Notes: a model not told the origin generated them from the letters alone. A DNA stretch of 13,894 bases from SIG440 sp045578305 (GCA_045578305.1 JAZNKA010000057.1:1-13894); one strand, 5' to 3'; counted from the first letter of the stretch, positions 1 to 8,159 are shown. Made by a program: numbers and translations.

Positions 1-300
1 TTTAACGAAGTGATATATTCGGTAATTGTAAATATTCTTTACACCCTTATTTTTATGAATGTTGGACTGGCGGTATTTAATTTTATTCCCATCCCCCCGC
101 TTGATGGCTCAAAAATTTTGAATGCAGTACTGCCGCCAAGGATTTATTTCAAAATTATGCAGTATGAGCAATATGGGTTTATTATACTTTTGCTTATAAT
201 AAATCTGCCGATTTTCAGTACTATACTAAACGGCGTTTCAAATTTGATTATATCTGCATTTTTCTGGATTGTGGAGCTTATTCCGTTTTTGAAAATCTAA
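1..300 (+). CDS. Site-2 protease family (M50) membrane protein, C-terminal part
   Basis: The frame is open from base 1 to the TAA at 298-300, so the true start lies upstream and only about 99 C-terminal residues are visible. The peptide is very hydrophobic, with at least two membrane segments. It carries FNFIPIPPLDGSKI, the NxxPxxPLDG signature of M50 site-2 proteases, whose Asp is a zinc ligand. The HExxH zinc site would be in the missing N-terminal part. Family members cleave substrates within the membrane; this short Clostridia type has no assigned substrate that I can infer. It sits 20 nt upstream of scpA, suggesting co-transcription. A GTG at base 10 is in frame but lies within the conserved membrane region, so it is not a credible start. 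Confidence 0.88.
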   Translation, partial: FNEVIYSVIVNILYTLIFMNVGLAVFNFIPIPPLDGSKILNAVLPPRIYFKIMQYEQYGFIILLLIINLPIFSTILNGVSNLIISAFFWIVELIPFLKI

Positions 301-320
301 AGAAACCAGGAGTTTTTGCT

Positions 321-1082
321 ATGACGCAACTTTCATTTAAGCTTGATTCGTTTGAGGGGCCGCTTGACCTTCTGTTGATGCTTATAAAAAAGAATAAAGT
401 CAGCATATATGATATACCAATCGTGGAGATCCTCGAGCAGTATCTTGCAGTTATGCAGCAAATGGAAGAGCTTGACCTTGAACTTTCGAGTGAATTTTTG
501 GTTATGGCGGCAACGCTTCTTCAGATAAAATCAAAAATGCTTTTGCCTCAGGAAGACGAAGAAGGCGAGGCAGAAGACCCAAGGACCGAGCTTGTAAGAC
601 GTCTTCTTGAATATCAAAGGATAAAAGAAAGTCTTGAATTCTTCCGCAGTCACGAAAACTCGGATGCGGTGATGTTTTTCAAACTGCCCGACATAATTGA
701 AAGACCACCCGCTGAGTTTAACTTCTCGGCACTTACTACCGAAAATCTGTTTGAGGCATACAAAATGTCATTCTCGAAGCTTGAACGGAAAATGCCGCCG
801 CCAAGGCAGTCATTTGCAGGGATAGTTGGTCACGAAAAGGTTTCGGTTCGCGAGCGTGTCCGCAAAATCTGGGACAAGCTTTTGAAAAAGGGCAAGGTTT
901 TGTTTAAAGATATTTTTAAAGGTGCAAAATCAAGACCCGAGGCAGTTGCATCATTTCTTGCTGTGCTTGAGATGATAAAGCTTAACAAGATTACTGTTGA
1001 CAAGACCGAAGATGAAAGTGACTATACAGTAACCAAAATTTCGGACAACGATAGATTTAATTTTGAAGAATTGGAGGACTAA
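321..1082 (+). CDS. scpA: Segregation and condensation protein A (kleisin of the SMC complex)
   Basis: Encodes 253 residues, the usual size for ScpA, the kleisin that bridges the two heads of the SMC dimer and binds ScpB in chromosome condensation and segregation. The N-terminus (FKLDSFEGPLDLLLMLIKKNK, about residues 6-26) is the hallmark ScpA opening. It is followed by the conserved SSEFLVMAATLLQIKSKMLLP helix around residues 57-77. The centre is acidic (EDEEGEAED). The C-terminal winged helix includes PEAVASFLAVLEMIKLNKI, which in the family contacts the SMC head. The ATG is preceded by AGGAG at 308-312 with 8 nt spacing. scpB follows after 25 nt, and the shared order with scpB supports the call. 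Confidence 0.97.
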   Translation: MTQLSFKLDSFEGPLDLLLMLIKKNKVSIYDIPIVEILEQYLAVMQQMEELDLELSSEFLVMAATLLQIKSKMLLPQEDEEGEAEDPRTELVRRLLEYQRIKESLEFFRSHENSDAVMFFKLPDIIERPPAEFNFSALTTENLFEAYKMSFSKLERKMPPPRQSFAGIVGHEKVSVRERVRKIWDKLLKKGKVLFKDIFKGAKSRPEAVASFLAVLEMIKLNKITVDKTEDESDYTVTKISDNDRFNFEELED

Positions 1083-1107
1083 GGCAAATGCCTTAGCTGC
1101 TTGAAAA
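1073..1107 (+). promoter_or_regulatory. Intercistronic hairpin between a GGAGG motif and the scpB start
   Basis: A 7-bp perfect stem, CTAAGGC (1079-1085) and GCCTTAG (1090-1096) with loop AAAT, includes the scpA stop codon. The 11 nt between it and the scpB ATG (1108) hold no Shine-Dalgarno motif. A GGAGG does lie at 1073-1077, 30 nt from the ATG. If the hairpin folds, the effective spacing falls to about 12 nt. Inference: the stem may bring the distant GGAGG near the start, or scpB may depend on coupled translation from scpA. The stem and motif are plain in the sequence; the role is not proven. Confidence 0.45.
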
Positions 1108-1734
1108 ATGAAACTTAAAGATGCAGAAGCAATAATTGAGGGTATATTGTTTGCAGCAGGAGACCCTGTGGATATCGAAAGAATATCGGATATACTGGAT
1201 ATTGACATAAAAAGCACGCGTGCAGTTCTGACGGCACTTTCGGACAAGTATGATGAGGAGAAACGCGGACTTAAGATTATACGACTTGAAGACTCATATC
1301 AGATGTGTACCCGGGGCGAGTATAACGAATATATATCAAGACTTGCCGAGCCAAGACGTATGCAGACACTTTCGAATGCCGCAATGGAGGTATTGTCCAT
1401 TGTTGCATACAAACAGCCTGTCACCAGAGCAGTTATCGAGCAAATTCGCGGAGTCTCGTGCGATACATTGGTCAACAGACTTTTAGAGCGCAACCTTATC
1501 CAGGAAATTGGCAGGTTGGACACGCCGGGCAGACCGATGCTTTTTGGTACAAATGACGAATTTTTGAGGTGCTTTGGCATTTCAAGTGTTACCGAGCTTC
1601 CTGATTATGAAAAAATAAGCTCCGAGCAGATTTCGCTTGAGGGTGAAGAAGGATATATGTCGGCAATTGACGAAAAGACCGAAGAAGAAATGGCAAAGGT
1701 TGCTTTAAGCACAGATGGGTCATTGGATATATAA
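1108..1734 (+). CDS. scpB: Segregation and condensation protein B
   Basis: Encodes 208 residues, close to the usual 190-200. ScpB forms a dimer of two winged-helix domains per chain and clamps the ScpA kleisin in the SMC-ScpAB condensin. The N-terminus (EAIIEGILFAAGDPV) is the classic family opening. The second winged helix contains the highly conserved LSIVAYKQPVTRAVIEQIRGV stretch, followed by a GR-LDTPGRPMLFGTND segment. The tail (SLEGEEGYMSAIDEKTEEE) is acidic and variable in the family. The ATG at 1108 is the only plausible start, because an in-frame TGA lies at 1102-1104 and homologues begin at this point. No close ribosome binding site is visible. Confidence 0.97.
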   Translation: MKLKDAEAIIEGILFAAGDPVDIERISDILDIDIKSTRAVLTALSDKYDEEKRGLKIIRLEDSYQMCTRGEYNEYISRLAEPRRMQTLSNAAMEVLSIVAYKQPVTRAVIEQIRGVSCDTLVNRLLERNLIQEIGRLDTPGRPMLFGTNDEFLRCFGISSVTELPDYEKISSEQISLEGEEGYMSAIDEKTEEEMAKVALSTDGSLDI

Positions 1735-1753
1735 AAAATTATCGGTGGATTGT

Positions 1754-2341
1754 ATGATATATTTATTGATTATAATAGTATTGATTTTAGCACTTTTGAT
1801 TTTTCTTTTGTATTCACCGCTCAGGATAACGGTGGAATACAGAAACCAAAAGCTTGCAATAGAGTTCAGGTGCCGTTTTTTGAAGTGGCGGACCAAAGAT
1901 TCGCATTTGAAAAAGAAAAAAACAGACGAGCCTGCTTCAAAAGATAAAGGAAATATGCCGGGAGTTCTTGAACGGCTGACAACTTTCAGGAAAAGTTATG
2001 ACGGAGTAAAGGATATTGTTGACGAAGTTCTTGATTTGGTCAAAAATCGCGCACAGTTTTCGGGGATTTTTATAAGGGTCAGATACGGAACGGGCGAAGC
2101 TGCCATAACGGGTATGATTTATGGTGCGATATGGACCCTGATTGGCAATGTTTACAGCTTTTTGTGCAGATTTTTTCGTATAGAATTCCCTGTGGTAGAA
2201 TTGGAGCCGGTATTTGGCGGAAAAGCCTTTGAAATCGAGGCAGAGGGAATAATTACAACCAAGCTTGTGCATATTATTACTGCGGGTTTGCGCAGTTTAA
2301 GGTTATATTCAAAAAACAAAAAAGAAAAAGGAGCAAAGTAA
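1754..2341 (+). CDS. DUF2953 membrane protein
   Basis: Encodes 195 residues from the preferred ATG at 1754, which has GGTGG at 1744-1748 five nt upstream and directly opens a single N-terminal membrane helix (about residues 1-20, nearly all Ile/Leu/Val). An earlier in-frame ATG at 1715 would add 13 residues and overlap scpB by 20 nt; it lacks a ribosome site. After the helix come a strand-rich stretch (LRITVEYRNQKLAIEFRCR), a Lys-rich linker, and the YGTGEAAITGMIYGAIW region typical of DUF2953, ending in a second hydrophobic/beta part. Biochemical function is unknown. In Bacillus subtilis the homologue ytfI sits beside ytfJ, as here, which hints at a sporulation link (inference). Confidence 0.85.
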   Translation: MIYLLIIIVLILALLIFLLYSPLRITVEYRNQKLAIEFRCRFLKWRTKDSHLKKKKTDEPASKDKGNMPGVLERLTTFRKSYDGVKDIVDEVLDLVKNRAQFSGIFIRVRYGTGEAAITGMIYGAIWTLIGNVYSFLCRFFRIEFPVVELEPVFGGKAFEIEAEGIITTKLVHIITAGLRSLRLYSKNKKEKGAK

Positions 2342-2342
2342 A

Positions 2343-2792
2343 ATGGCAGAACAACATCCAATTCAAGGACTGATGTATACAGCTATGCAAAGTATACGCG
2401 ATATGATTGATGTAAATACAATTGTGGGTGACCCGGTTGAGTCTCCGGACGGAACAGTCATTATCCCAATATCCAAAGTGGGACTTGGCTTTGGCGTTGG
2501 TGGCTCGGACTATGCGTCGCAAAATGCAAAGCAGGGCGAGAACGGACAAAATCTGTTCGGAGGCGGTGCAGGTGGCGGCGTTTCGATTACTCCGGTTGCA
2601 TTTATGGTTGTAGGAAAGGGTCAGATAAGATTGATGCCTGTAAATCCTGACACCAATATTTATGACAGAATTTTGGATATGGTACCTGTTGCAATTGATA
2701 AAATTGCTGAGCTTAAGGACAGCTTTGTTGCAAAAAAGGAAGCTAAAAAAGAGGCAAAAGAGTCCGAAATTTCGGATTCTTCAGAGTTTTAG
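2343..2792 (+). CDS. gerW: GerW/YtfJ family sporulation protein
   Basis: Encodes 149 residues, normal for GerW/YtfJ. The N-terminus (HPIQGLMYTAMQSIRDMIDVNTIVGDP) and the block PDGTVIIPISKVGLGFGVGG are family signatures. They are followed by a Gly-rich loop (NLFGGGAGGGVSITPVAFMVV) and a C-terminal Lys/Glu/Ala-rich tail. In B. subtilis the protein is made in the forespore and is needed for normal germination with some nutrients; its molecular role is not settled. An AAGGAG around 2328-2333 serves the ATG. It starts one base after the upstream stop, so the DUF2953-gerW pair is very likely translated together. It supports a spore-forming lineage. Confidence 0.95.
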   Translation: MAEQHPIQGLMYTAMQSIRDMIDVNTIVGDPVESPDGTVIIPISKVGLGFGVGGSDYASQNAKQGENGQNLFGGGAGGGVSITPVAFMVVGKGQIRLMPVNPDTNIYDRILDMVPVAIDKIAELKDSFVAKKEAKKEAKESEISDSSEF

Positions 2793-2819
2793 ACAAAATA
2801 AAAATATTGAATTAAATAT

Positions 2820-2846
2820 CCCACCCTCTTTCAAAAAGAGGGCGGG
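2820..2846 (+). terminator. Terminator-like hairpin between gerW and polA
   Basis: CCC-A-CCCTCTTT pairs with AAAGAGGG-C-GGG around a CAA loop: 11 pairs and one A/C mismatch. The downstream bases (AAATTTGTGTTT) are U-rich only in part, so termination may be leaky or the hairpin may act as an mRNA processing or stability element. The gap of about 107 nt from the gerW stop to the polA ATG is the widest in the left block. I see no convincing promoter after the hairpin. Confidence 0.5.
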
Positions 2847-2899
2847 AAATTTGTGTTTGAGGCGGTAGTTTGCCTGCACGCGGAAAGGCTGCGAAAAAA

Positions 2900-5518
2900 A
2901 TGAAAAAACTTCTTATAATCGACGGAAACAGCATATTAAATCGCGCATACTATGGTATACGTATGCTTAATGCACCTGATGGAACCCCGACAAATGCTGT
3001 TTATGGCTTTTTAAACATTTTTTTTAAAAATCTTGAGGAGGATACTCCTGATTTTTTGTGTGTTGCGTTTGATGTAAAAGAAAAGACTTTCCGCCACGAA
3101 ATGTATGATTTATACAAGGCACAGCGAAAGCCGGCGCCAGAGGACTTTTTGGTGCAGCTCCCTTTAATCAAGGAAGTGCTTGCCGCAATGAACTGTGTAT
3201 GTCTTGAAAAGGCAGGATATGAAGCAGATGATATTATAGGCACAGTTTCAAGAATATGCGAAGAACAAAATGTTGAATGTTCCATACTCACAGGTGATAA
3301 GGATGACCTTCAGCTTGCGTCGGATCTCACCAAAATAAAACTTGTTATAACTCGTATGGGTGCTACGACTACGACGGTTTATGGCAAAGACGAAGTATTT
3401 GAAAAATATGCAGTCACCCCAAAAGAGTTTATTGATGTAAAGGCACTTATGGGGGATTCTTCGGACAATATCCCCGGAGTAAAGGGCATAGGCGAAAAGA
3501 CTGCTTTTGCACTTATTGAAAAGACAAAGAGCATTGAAAATTTGTACGAAAGCCTTGAATCGCTTGACTTGACTCCTTCTGTCAGGAAAAAGCTTGAAGA
3601 GGGAAAAGACGATGCAATTTTAAGCAGAAAACTTTCGGAAATTGACAGATTTGTCCCGATTGAATTCAGTCCGGAGGACTGCAGGAAAAAAGATTTTGAC
3701 AACGAAAAGCTGTATGAGCTTTTTTCGCGACTTAACTTTAAGTCATTTTTAAGCAAGCTTGAAATAAAGCCGGATTTAAAGGAAGAAATCAGCTTTGACG
3801 AAAAGTGCGAAATAATTGAATCAAGTCAGGTTGCTGATATAATCGGGGAAAGTGGCAATATTGTTTACAAATTGTATGAAAATGGAGGCAGTATTGATTT
3901 TTCATTCACTCCCGACAATAAAAAGTTTTATTTTTCAAGAAGTGTGGATGATGTAACCTTAAAAAAGATTTTTGAGAATGAAAACATAAAAAAGACCGGA
4001 TTCGACACAAAACCGGATATGATTTTACTTAGGGAGAAGAATATAGACTTTTTTGGACTCTCTTTTGATGCAGCTGTTGCGGCATATATACTTGAGCCTG
4101 CACGAAGCGGCTATGATGTTGAGGGCCTGAGTTTTGACTTTTTGGGATACTCTCCAAAGACTTCAAAAAATGAGGAAGAAAATGGCCAGATTTCGTTTGA
4201 TTTTGGCGACAGTGATTCAAGCGACAGTGCTGCAGAGGAGCTTTTTTCGATTTTTAAACTCAGCGAATTGTTTGCGAAAAAAATCAAGGAAAACAATCAG
4301 GAAAGACTTTATTATGATATAGAATTACCGCTTGTAAAAGTACTTGCCGACATGCAGTATACAGGTGTTTTTGTGGACAAAGATGCGCTCGAAAAATTTG
4401 GCGAAGGACTAAAAACAGAGATTTCTGGTATTGAGACCGAGATTTATGAATTTGCGGGTAAACAGTTTAATATAAATTCTCCCAAGCAATTGGGCGAAGT
4501 ATTGTTTGTTGATATGCAAATTCCGCACGGCAAGAAGACAAAGACGGGATATTCAACAAGTGCGGATGTGCTTAAAAAGATTGAGAATGTTCATCCGATA
4601 ATCCCAAAGATTCTGGAATACCGCGCCCTTACAAAGCTTCAGTCAACTTATGTTGACGGACTTTTGGCTGTTATTAATCCCAAAACCGGAAGAATACATT
4701 CAAACTTCAATCAAACAGTTACGGCAACAGGCAGAATAAGCAGCACCGAGCCTAATTTGCAAAATATACCTGTCCGTACCAAACGAGGCCGCGAAATGCG
4801 GAGGATGTTTGTTGCAGAGGGGGGTAAAACGCTGATAGATGCCGACTATTCGCAGATTGAGCTTCGTGTTCTGGCGCACATTGCGGATGACGAAAGTATG
4901 AAAAAGGCATTTTTAAGTGGAACAGATATACATTCTCAAACTGCTTCGCAAGTTTTTGGCGTTCCACTTGCTGAGGTTACTTCGTCAATGCGTTCGGGTG
5001 CCAAAGCAGTCAATTTTGGCATAGTTTATGGAATTGGTGAATTCTCACTTGCTCAGGACCTTCATATTTCGATGAAGGAAGCAAAGCAGTATATTGAGGA
5101 TTATCTGAGGACATATCCAAAGGTAAAGGAATATATGAAAAACATTGTCGAAGAGGGGCGCCAAAAGGGATTTGTGACCACTCTTCTTGAAAGGCGCAGA
5201 TATATCCCCGAGCTTCGCGCAAGCAATCGTATAACACAGGGATTTGGCGAAAGAGTTGCAATGAATGCTCCCATTCAGGGAACTGCGGCAGATATCATCA
5301 AAATAGCGATGGTAAATGTTTACCAAAGATTTAAGTCAGAGGGTCTTAAATCCAAACTTATACTTCAGGTACACGACGAACTGATTGTCGAAGCCGAGCC
5401 GGGCGAGGAAGAAATTTCGGCAAGGCTTTTGACCGAGGAAATGGAAAATGCACTCAAACTGTCAGTGCCGCTTAAGGTTGACTGCAATATGGGCAAGACC
5501 TGGTTTGATACAAAATAG
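2900..5518 (+). CDS. polA: DNA polymerase I
   Basis: Encodes 872 residues from ATG 2900; a TTG at 2870 would add ten basic residues not typical of the family. Order: 5' nuclease (1 to about 290) with DGNSILNRAYYG, YEADD around 107-111, TGDKDD at 131 and MGDSSDNIPGVKGIGEKTA from 184; a degenerate 3'-5' exonuclease-like domain (about 295-480); the polymerase domain to the end. Motif A is DADYSQIELR with catalytic D649, motif B is RSGAKAVNFGIVYG with R698 and K702, and motif C is VHDE with D826. The DxE of a working proofreading site is absent, as in Bacillus and Taq enzymes. The enzyme fills gaps and removes Okazaki RNA primers. An acidic insert with QISFDF lies at residues 430-435 (see findings). 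Confidence 0.97.
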   Translation: MKKLLIIDGNSILNRAYYGIRMLNAPDGTPTNAVYGFLNIFFKNLEEDTPDFLCVAFDVKEKTFRHEMYDLYKAQRKPAPEDFLVQLPLIKEVLAAMNCVCLEKAGYEADDIIGTVSRICEEQNVECSILTGDKDDLQLASDLTKIKLVITRMGATTTTVYGKDEVFEKYAVTPKEFIDVKALMGDSSDNIPGVKGIGEKTAFALIEKTKSIENLYESLESLDLTPSVRKKLEEGKDDAILSRKLSEIDRFVPIEFSPEDCRKKDFDNEKLYELFSRLNFKSFLSKLEIKPDLKEEISFDEKCEIIESSQVADIIGESGNIVYKLYENGGSIDFSFTPDNKKFYFSRSVDDVTLKKIFENENIKKTGFDTKPDMILLREKNIDFFGLSFDAAVAAYILEPARSGYDVEGLSFDFLGYSPKTSKNEEENGQISFDFGDSDSSDSAAEELFSIFKLSELFAKKIKENNQERLYYDIELPLVKVLADMQYTGVFVDKDALEKFGEGLKTEISGIETEIYEFAGKQFNINSPKQLGEVLFVDMQIPHGKKTKTGYSTSADVLKKIENVHPIIPKILEYRALTKLQSTYVDGLLAVINPKTGRIHSNFNQTVTATGRISSTEPNLQNIPVRTKRGREMRRMFVAEGGKTLIDADYSQIELRVLAHIADDESMKKAFLSGTDIHSQTASQVFGVPLAEVTSSMRSGAKAVNFGIVYGIGEFSLAQDLHISMKEAKQYIEDYLRTYPKVKEYMKNIVEEGRQKGFVTTLLERRRYIPELRASNRITQGFGERVAMNAPIQGTAADIIKIAMVNVYQRFKSEGLKSKLILQVHDELIVEAEPGEEEISARLLTEEMENALKLSVPLKVDCNMGKTWFDTK

Positions 5519-5532
5519 AGGGGGCGTCCTTT

Positions 5533-6111
5533 ATGAAAATAATAGGAATAACAGGCGGTACGGGATCAGGCAAGAGCGCACTTTCAGCAAAGCTGGGACA
5601 ACTTGGGGCGACGGTGATTGACTCTGATTTGATTTCGCACGAGGTTTCCCGAAAAGGCGGGGCAGCTTTTGATGAGATTGTGACAAGCTTTGGAGAAGAT
5701 ATTCTTGAAAAATCAGGCGAGATTGACCGAAAAAAATTGGGTAAAATTGTTTTTGAAAACCCCGAAAAATTAGAATTACTTGAAAACATTACACATAAGC
5801 ATATATTTGAAAGTATGCAACAGAGGATTGAGGGCTGCAATACAAACATAGCAGTTTTGGATGTGCCGCTTCTGTTTCAGTGTGATTTCCCGTTTGAATG
5901 TGACTTGACGGTTGCGGTGATTGCAGATGAGGAGACAAGAATAAAAAGAATTATGATGCGTGATGGCATCACAAGGGATGCGGCTGTTGCCCGGATAAGA
6001 AATCAGCTTAGCAATGATGAGTATAAAGCTTTGGCTGATGTATGTTTCGAAAATAACGGCGAGGCTGAGGAACTTGAAAAGTTTGCAGAATTATTGATTG
6101 GAAAATTGTAA
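5533..6111 (+). CDS. coaE: Dephospho-CoA kinase
   Basis: Encodes 192 residues, standard for CoaE, which phosphorylates the 3' hydroxyl of the ribose in dephospho-CoA using ATP, the last step of CoA synthesis, in the cytosol. The P-loop GGTGSGKS is at residues 8-15. Further family motifs are VIDSDLISHEV (substrate-side Asp) and the conserved DVPLLFQ, where most homologues have PLLFE. The lid region has TRDAAVARIRNQLSNDEY. The ATG at 5533 follows AGAGGGGG (about 5517-5524), which overlaps the polA stop. The polA-coaE-transglycosylase order is common in Clostridia. The Gln replacing the usual Glu after PLLF is a small departure that I would not over-read. Confidence 0.96.
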   Translation: MKIIGITGGTGSGKSALSAKLGQLGATVIDSDLISHEVSRKGGAAFDEIVTSFGEDILEKSGEIDRKKLGKIVFENPEKLELLENITHKHIFESMQQRIEGCNTNIAVLDVPLLFQCDFPFECDLTVAVIADEETRIKRIMMRDGITRDAAVARIRNQLSNDEYKALADVCFENNGEAEELEKFAELLIGKL

Positions 6112-6137
6112 AAATATTTTGGCAGAGGAATTTGATT

Positions 6138-6710
6138 GTGAAGAAGTTTGGTTGTATGCGATTTGTGTTGCTTCTTTTGCTTGCAGTCGCTATTTTATAT
6201 TTTACTGTGGGAGAGGGAAAAACCGTTATCCTTACAAAGATTTTCCCCATTAAATATCAGGAATATGTCGAGAGGTATTCGGATGAGTATTCGCTTGACA
6301 AAAACCTTGTGTATGCCGTAATAAAGACTGAAAGCAACTTTGACAAGGACGCGCAGTCTGTTGTTGGAGCAAAAGGTCTTATGCAGCTTATGGAAAATAC
6401 TGCGGAGGAATGTAATAACAAGGGAGATTTTGGTTATAATATTCCATCAGACCTGTTTGTTGCCGAAAAAAATATCAGACTTGGCTGCTATTACCTGAAG
6501 AGTTTGATTGATGTTTACGGAAATGCCGAAATGGCTGTTGTTGCATACAACGGCGGTACGGGGAATGTAAATGAATGGCTGAAAGACCCAGAACTTTCGG
6601 ACGGCGCAGGCGGGCTTTACAAAATTCCGTATGAAGAAACGCGAAAATATAAAGAAAAAGTCTTTAAGACTTTTGAAATGTATAACAAACTGTATAAAAC
6701 CAACGAATAA
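6138..6710 (+). CDS. Membrane-anchored lytic transglycosylase (SLT domain)
   Basis: Encodes 190 residues from GTG 6138, chosen because AGAGGA at 6124-6129 lies 8 nt upstream; the in-frame TTG at 6132 would be too close to that site. A short basic start leads into a membrane helix (about residues 8-25), so the catalytic domain faces the wall. The SLT/GH23 domain (about 40-185) shows VYAVIKTESNFDKDA with the likely catalytic Glu65, GAKGLMQLMENTAEE and MAVVAYNGGTGNVNEWL, all diagnostic of Slt-type enzymes, which cleave peptidoglycan with 1,6-anhydro-MurNAc formation. It lies 26 nt after coaE. Substrate preference and any role in sporulation cannot be told from sequence. Confidence 0.93.
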   Translation: MKKFGCMRFVLLLLLAVAILYFTVGEGKTVILTKIFPIKYQEYVERYSDEYSLDKNLVYAVIKTESNFDKDAQSVVGAKGLMQLMENTAEECNNKGDFGYNIPSDLFVAEKNIRLGCYYLKSLIDVYGNAEMAVVAYNGGTGNVNEWLKDPELSDGAGGLYKIPYEETRKYKEKVFKTFEMYNKLYKTNE

Positions 6711-6723
6711 GGAGTGCAGGAAA

Positions 6724-8106
6724 ATGGAAAACAACTTGATGTATGAAAGACAAAATGGCTTTGTCGGCATGGATGAACAAACAAAAGGCGAAATTTACAG
6801 ATTTTGTGAAGAATACAGAAAAGTGCTTACAAAAGCCAAAACCGAAAGAGAGTTTTGTGACCTTTCGGTAGAACTTTTGGACAAGGCAGGGTTCGTTTTA
6901 CTTGACTCAAAAAAAGCACTTAAGCCGGGTGATCGTGTTTATGCTGTGAACCGAGGCAAAGGCGTTGCCGCGTTTGTAGTAGGTGAGGAGCCAATTGAAA
7001 ATGGTGTTAACATAGTTGGCGCGCATATTGATTCGCCAAGACTTGATTTAAAGCCAAATCCGCTTTACGAGGAAGGCAAAATGGCATACCTCAAGACGCA
7101 TTATTACGGCGGAATTCGCAAGTATCAATGGCTCAGCATACCTCTTTCATTGCATGGTGTTATCATCAAAAAGGATGGAAGCAAGGTAGAGGTCAACATA
7201 GGTGAGGGCGAGGATGACATAGTATTTTGTATTGCAGACCTTCTGCCGCATCTTGCGCAAAACCAGGCCGGAAAGAAATTGTCAGAGGCTTTTGAGGGCG
7301 AAAAGATGAATGTAATAGCAGGCAATATCCCAGCAGATGTTGACAAGGACAAAATAAAGTATGCGGTTATGGAAATCCTGAATCAAAAATACGGCATTGT
7401 TGAATCAGACTTTGTTTGTGCCGAGCTTGAGCTTGTTCCTGCATATCCGGCAAAAGATACGGGCTTTGACCGAAGTATGATTGCGGGATACGGTCACGAT
7501 GACCGAGTTTGTGCTTATACAGCTTTAAAAGCAATAATTGACACAAAAGTTCCCAAAAAGACAGCGGTTTGTATGCTGGTTGACAAAGAGGAAATAGGGA
7601 GCCTTGGAAACACAGGAATGCAGTCAAGATTTTTTGAAAACACACTTGCGAGCGTGTGTGACAAGCTTAGCGAGAATTACAACGATTTTATTCTCCGCAA
7701 CTGCCTTACAAATTCATCCTGTCTTTCTGCTGATGTGGGTCCAGCATTTGATGCAAATTATTCTGATGTATACGAAAAAGGAAACGCCTCGTATATAAAC
7801 GAGGGCCTTTTGCTTACAAAATATACCGGAGCCAGAGGAAAAAACTCGGCAAGTGACGCAAATGCTGAGTTTGTCGCAAAAGTCTGCCGTATTTTTGACG
7901 AGAACGATGTAAAATGGCAGTGTGCTGAGCTTGGCAGAATTGATGTTGGCGGTGGTGGAACAATTTCGTGCTATTTTGCAAATCTTGATATTGATGTTAT
8001 TGATGCGGGTGTTTCAATTCTTGGCGTGCACTCGCCTTATGAAATTGCCGGAAAGTTTGACATATATATGGCATACAAAGGCTACAAGTCTTTTATGAAT
8101 AGTTAA
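6724..8106 (+). CDS. M18 family zinc aminopeptidase
   Basis: Encodes 460 residues from ATG 6724, preceded by AAGGAG (6709-6714) directly at the upstream stop. A longer frame begins at 6631 but lies inside the transglycosylase gene. M18 enzymes are cytosolic dodecameric metallo-aminopeptidases that trim N-terminal, often acidic or neutral, residues from peptides. Visible metal-site motifs are GAHIDSPRLDLKPNP (H101, D103), YGHDDRV (D259/D260), DKEEIGSLGNTGMQS (E289/E290), DVGPAFDANY, and ILGVHSPYE with H436. Length and motifs fit the Clostridia aminopeptidase 1/aspartyl aminopeptidase-like group. It is the last gene of the left block. Exact substrate specificity is not readable, so I give no symbol. 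Confidence 0.95.
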   Translation: MENNLMYERQNGFVGMDEQTKGEIYRFCEEYRKVLTKAKTEREFCDLSVELLDKAGFVLLDSKKALKPGDRVYAVNRGKGVAAFVVGEEPIENGVNIVGAHIDSPRLDLKPNPLYEEGKMAYLKTHYYGGIRKYQWLSIPLSLHGVIIKKDGSKVEVNIGEGEDDIVFCIADLLPHLAQNQAGKKLSEAFEGEKMNVIAGNIPADVDKDKIKYAVMEILNQKYGIVESDFVCAELELVPAYPAKDTGFDRSMIAGYGHDDRVCAYTALKAIIDTKVPKKTAVCMLVDKEEIGSLGNTGMQSRFFENTLASVCDKLSENYNDFILRNCLTNSSCLSADVGPAFDANYSDVYEKGNASYINEGLLLTKYTGARGKNSASDANAEFVAKVCRIFDENDVKWQCAELGRIDVGGGGTISCYFANLDIDVIDAGVSILGVHSPYEIAGKFDIYMAYKGYKSFMNS

Positions 8107-8116
8107 TAAAATACTG

Positions 8117-8157
8117 AACCAGGCTGTGACAAAGCTTTGTCACAGCCTGGTTTTTTG
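8117..8157 (+). terminator. Strong intrinsic terminator after the aminopeptidase gene
   Basis: Bases 8117-8152 form a 36-bp perfect palindrome; the G+C-rich part of the stem pairs CCAGGCTGTGAC with GTCACAGCCTGG, continuing inward through AAAG/CTTT. Six T residues follow at 8151-8156. It begins 10 nt after the aminopeptidase stop and should end the left transcription unit. No matching T-run exists on the other side, so it looks one-directional. Confidence 0.95.
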
Positions 8158-8159
8158 TC

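Noticed and set aside
2763..2776. Perfect 14-bp palindrome TCCGAAATTTCGGA near the 3' end of gerW
   Set aside because: It is inside coding sequence with no T-run after it and no second copy noticed nearby; it may be chance, and an operator claim would be unsupported.
2870..2899. Upstream TTG start for polA adding ten residues
   Set aside because: The added basic peptide is not typical of PolA, while ATG 2900 opens the conserved MKKLLIIDGNS and has GAAAGG at a usable distance.
6631..6723. N-terminal extension of the M18 aminopeptidase by 31 codons
   Set aside because: It overlaps the end of the transglycosylase gene in another frame; ATG 6724 with AAGGAG and a following acidic start fits the family length.
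8117..8152. The 36-bp palindrome as a mobile-element end or attachment site
   Set aside because: It is followed by a T-run right after a stop codon and no transposase, integrase or target duplication is present; an intrinsic terminator explains it fully.
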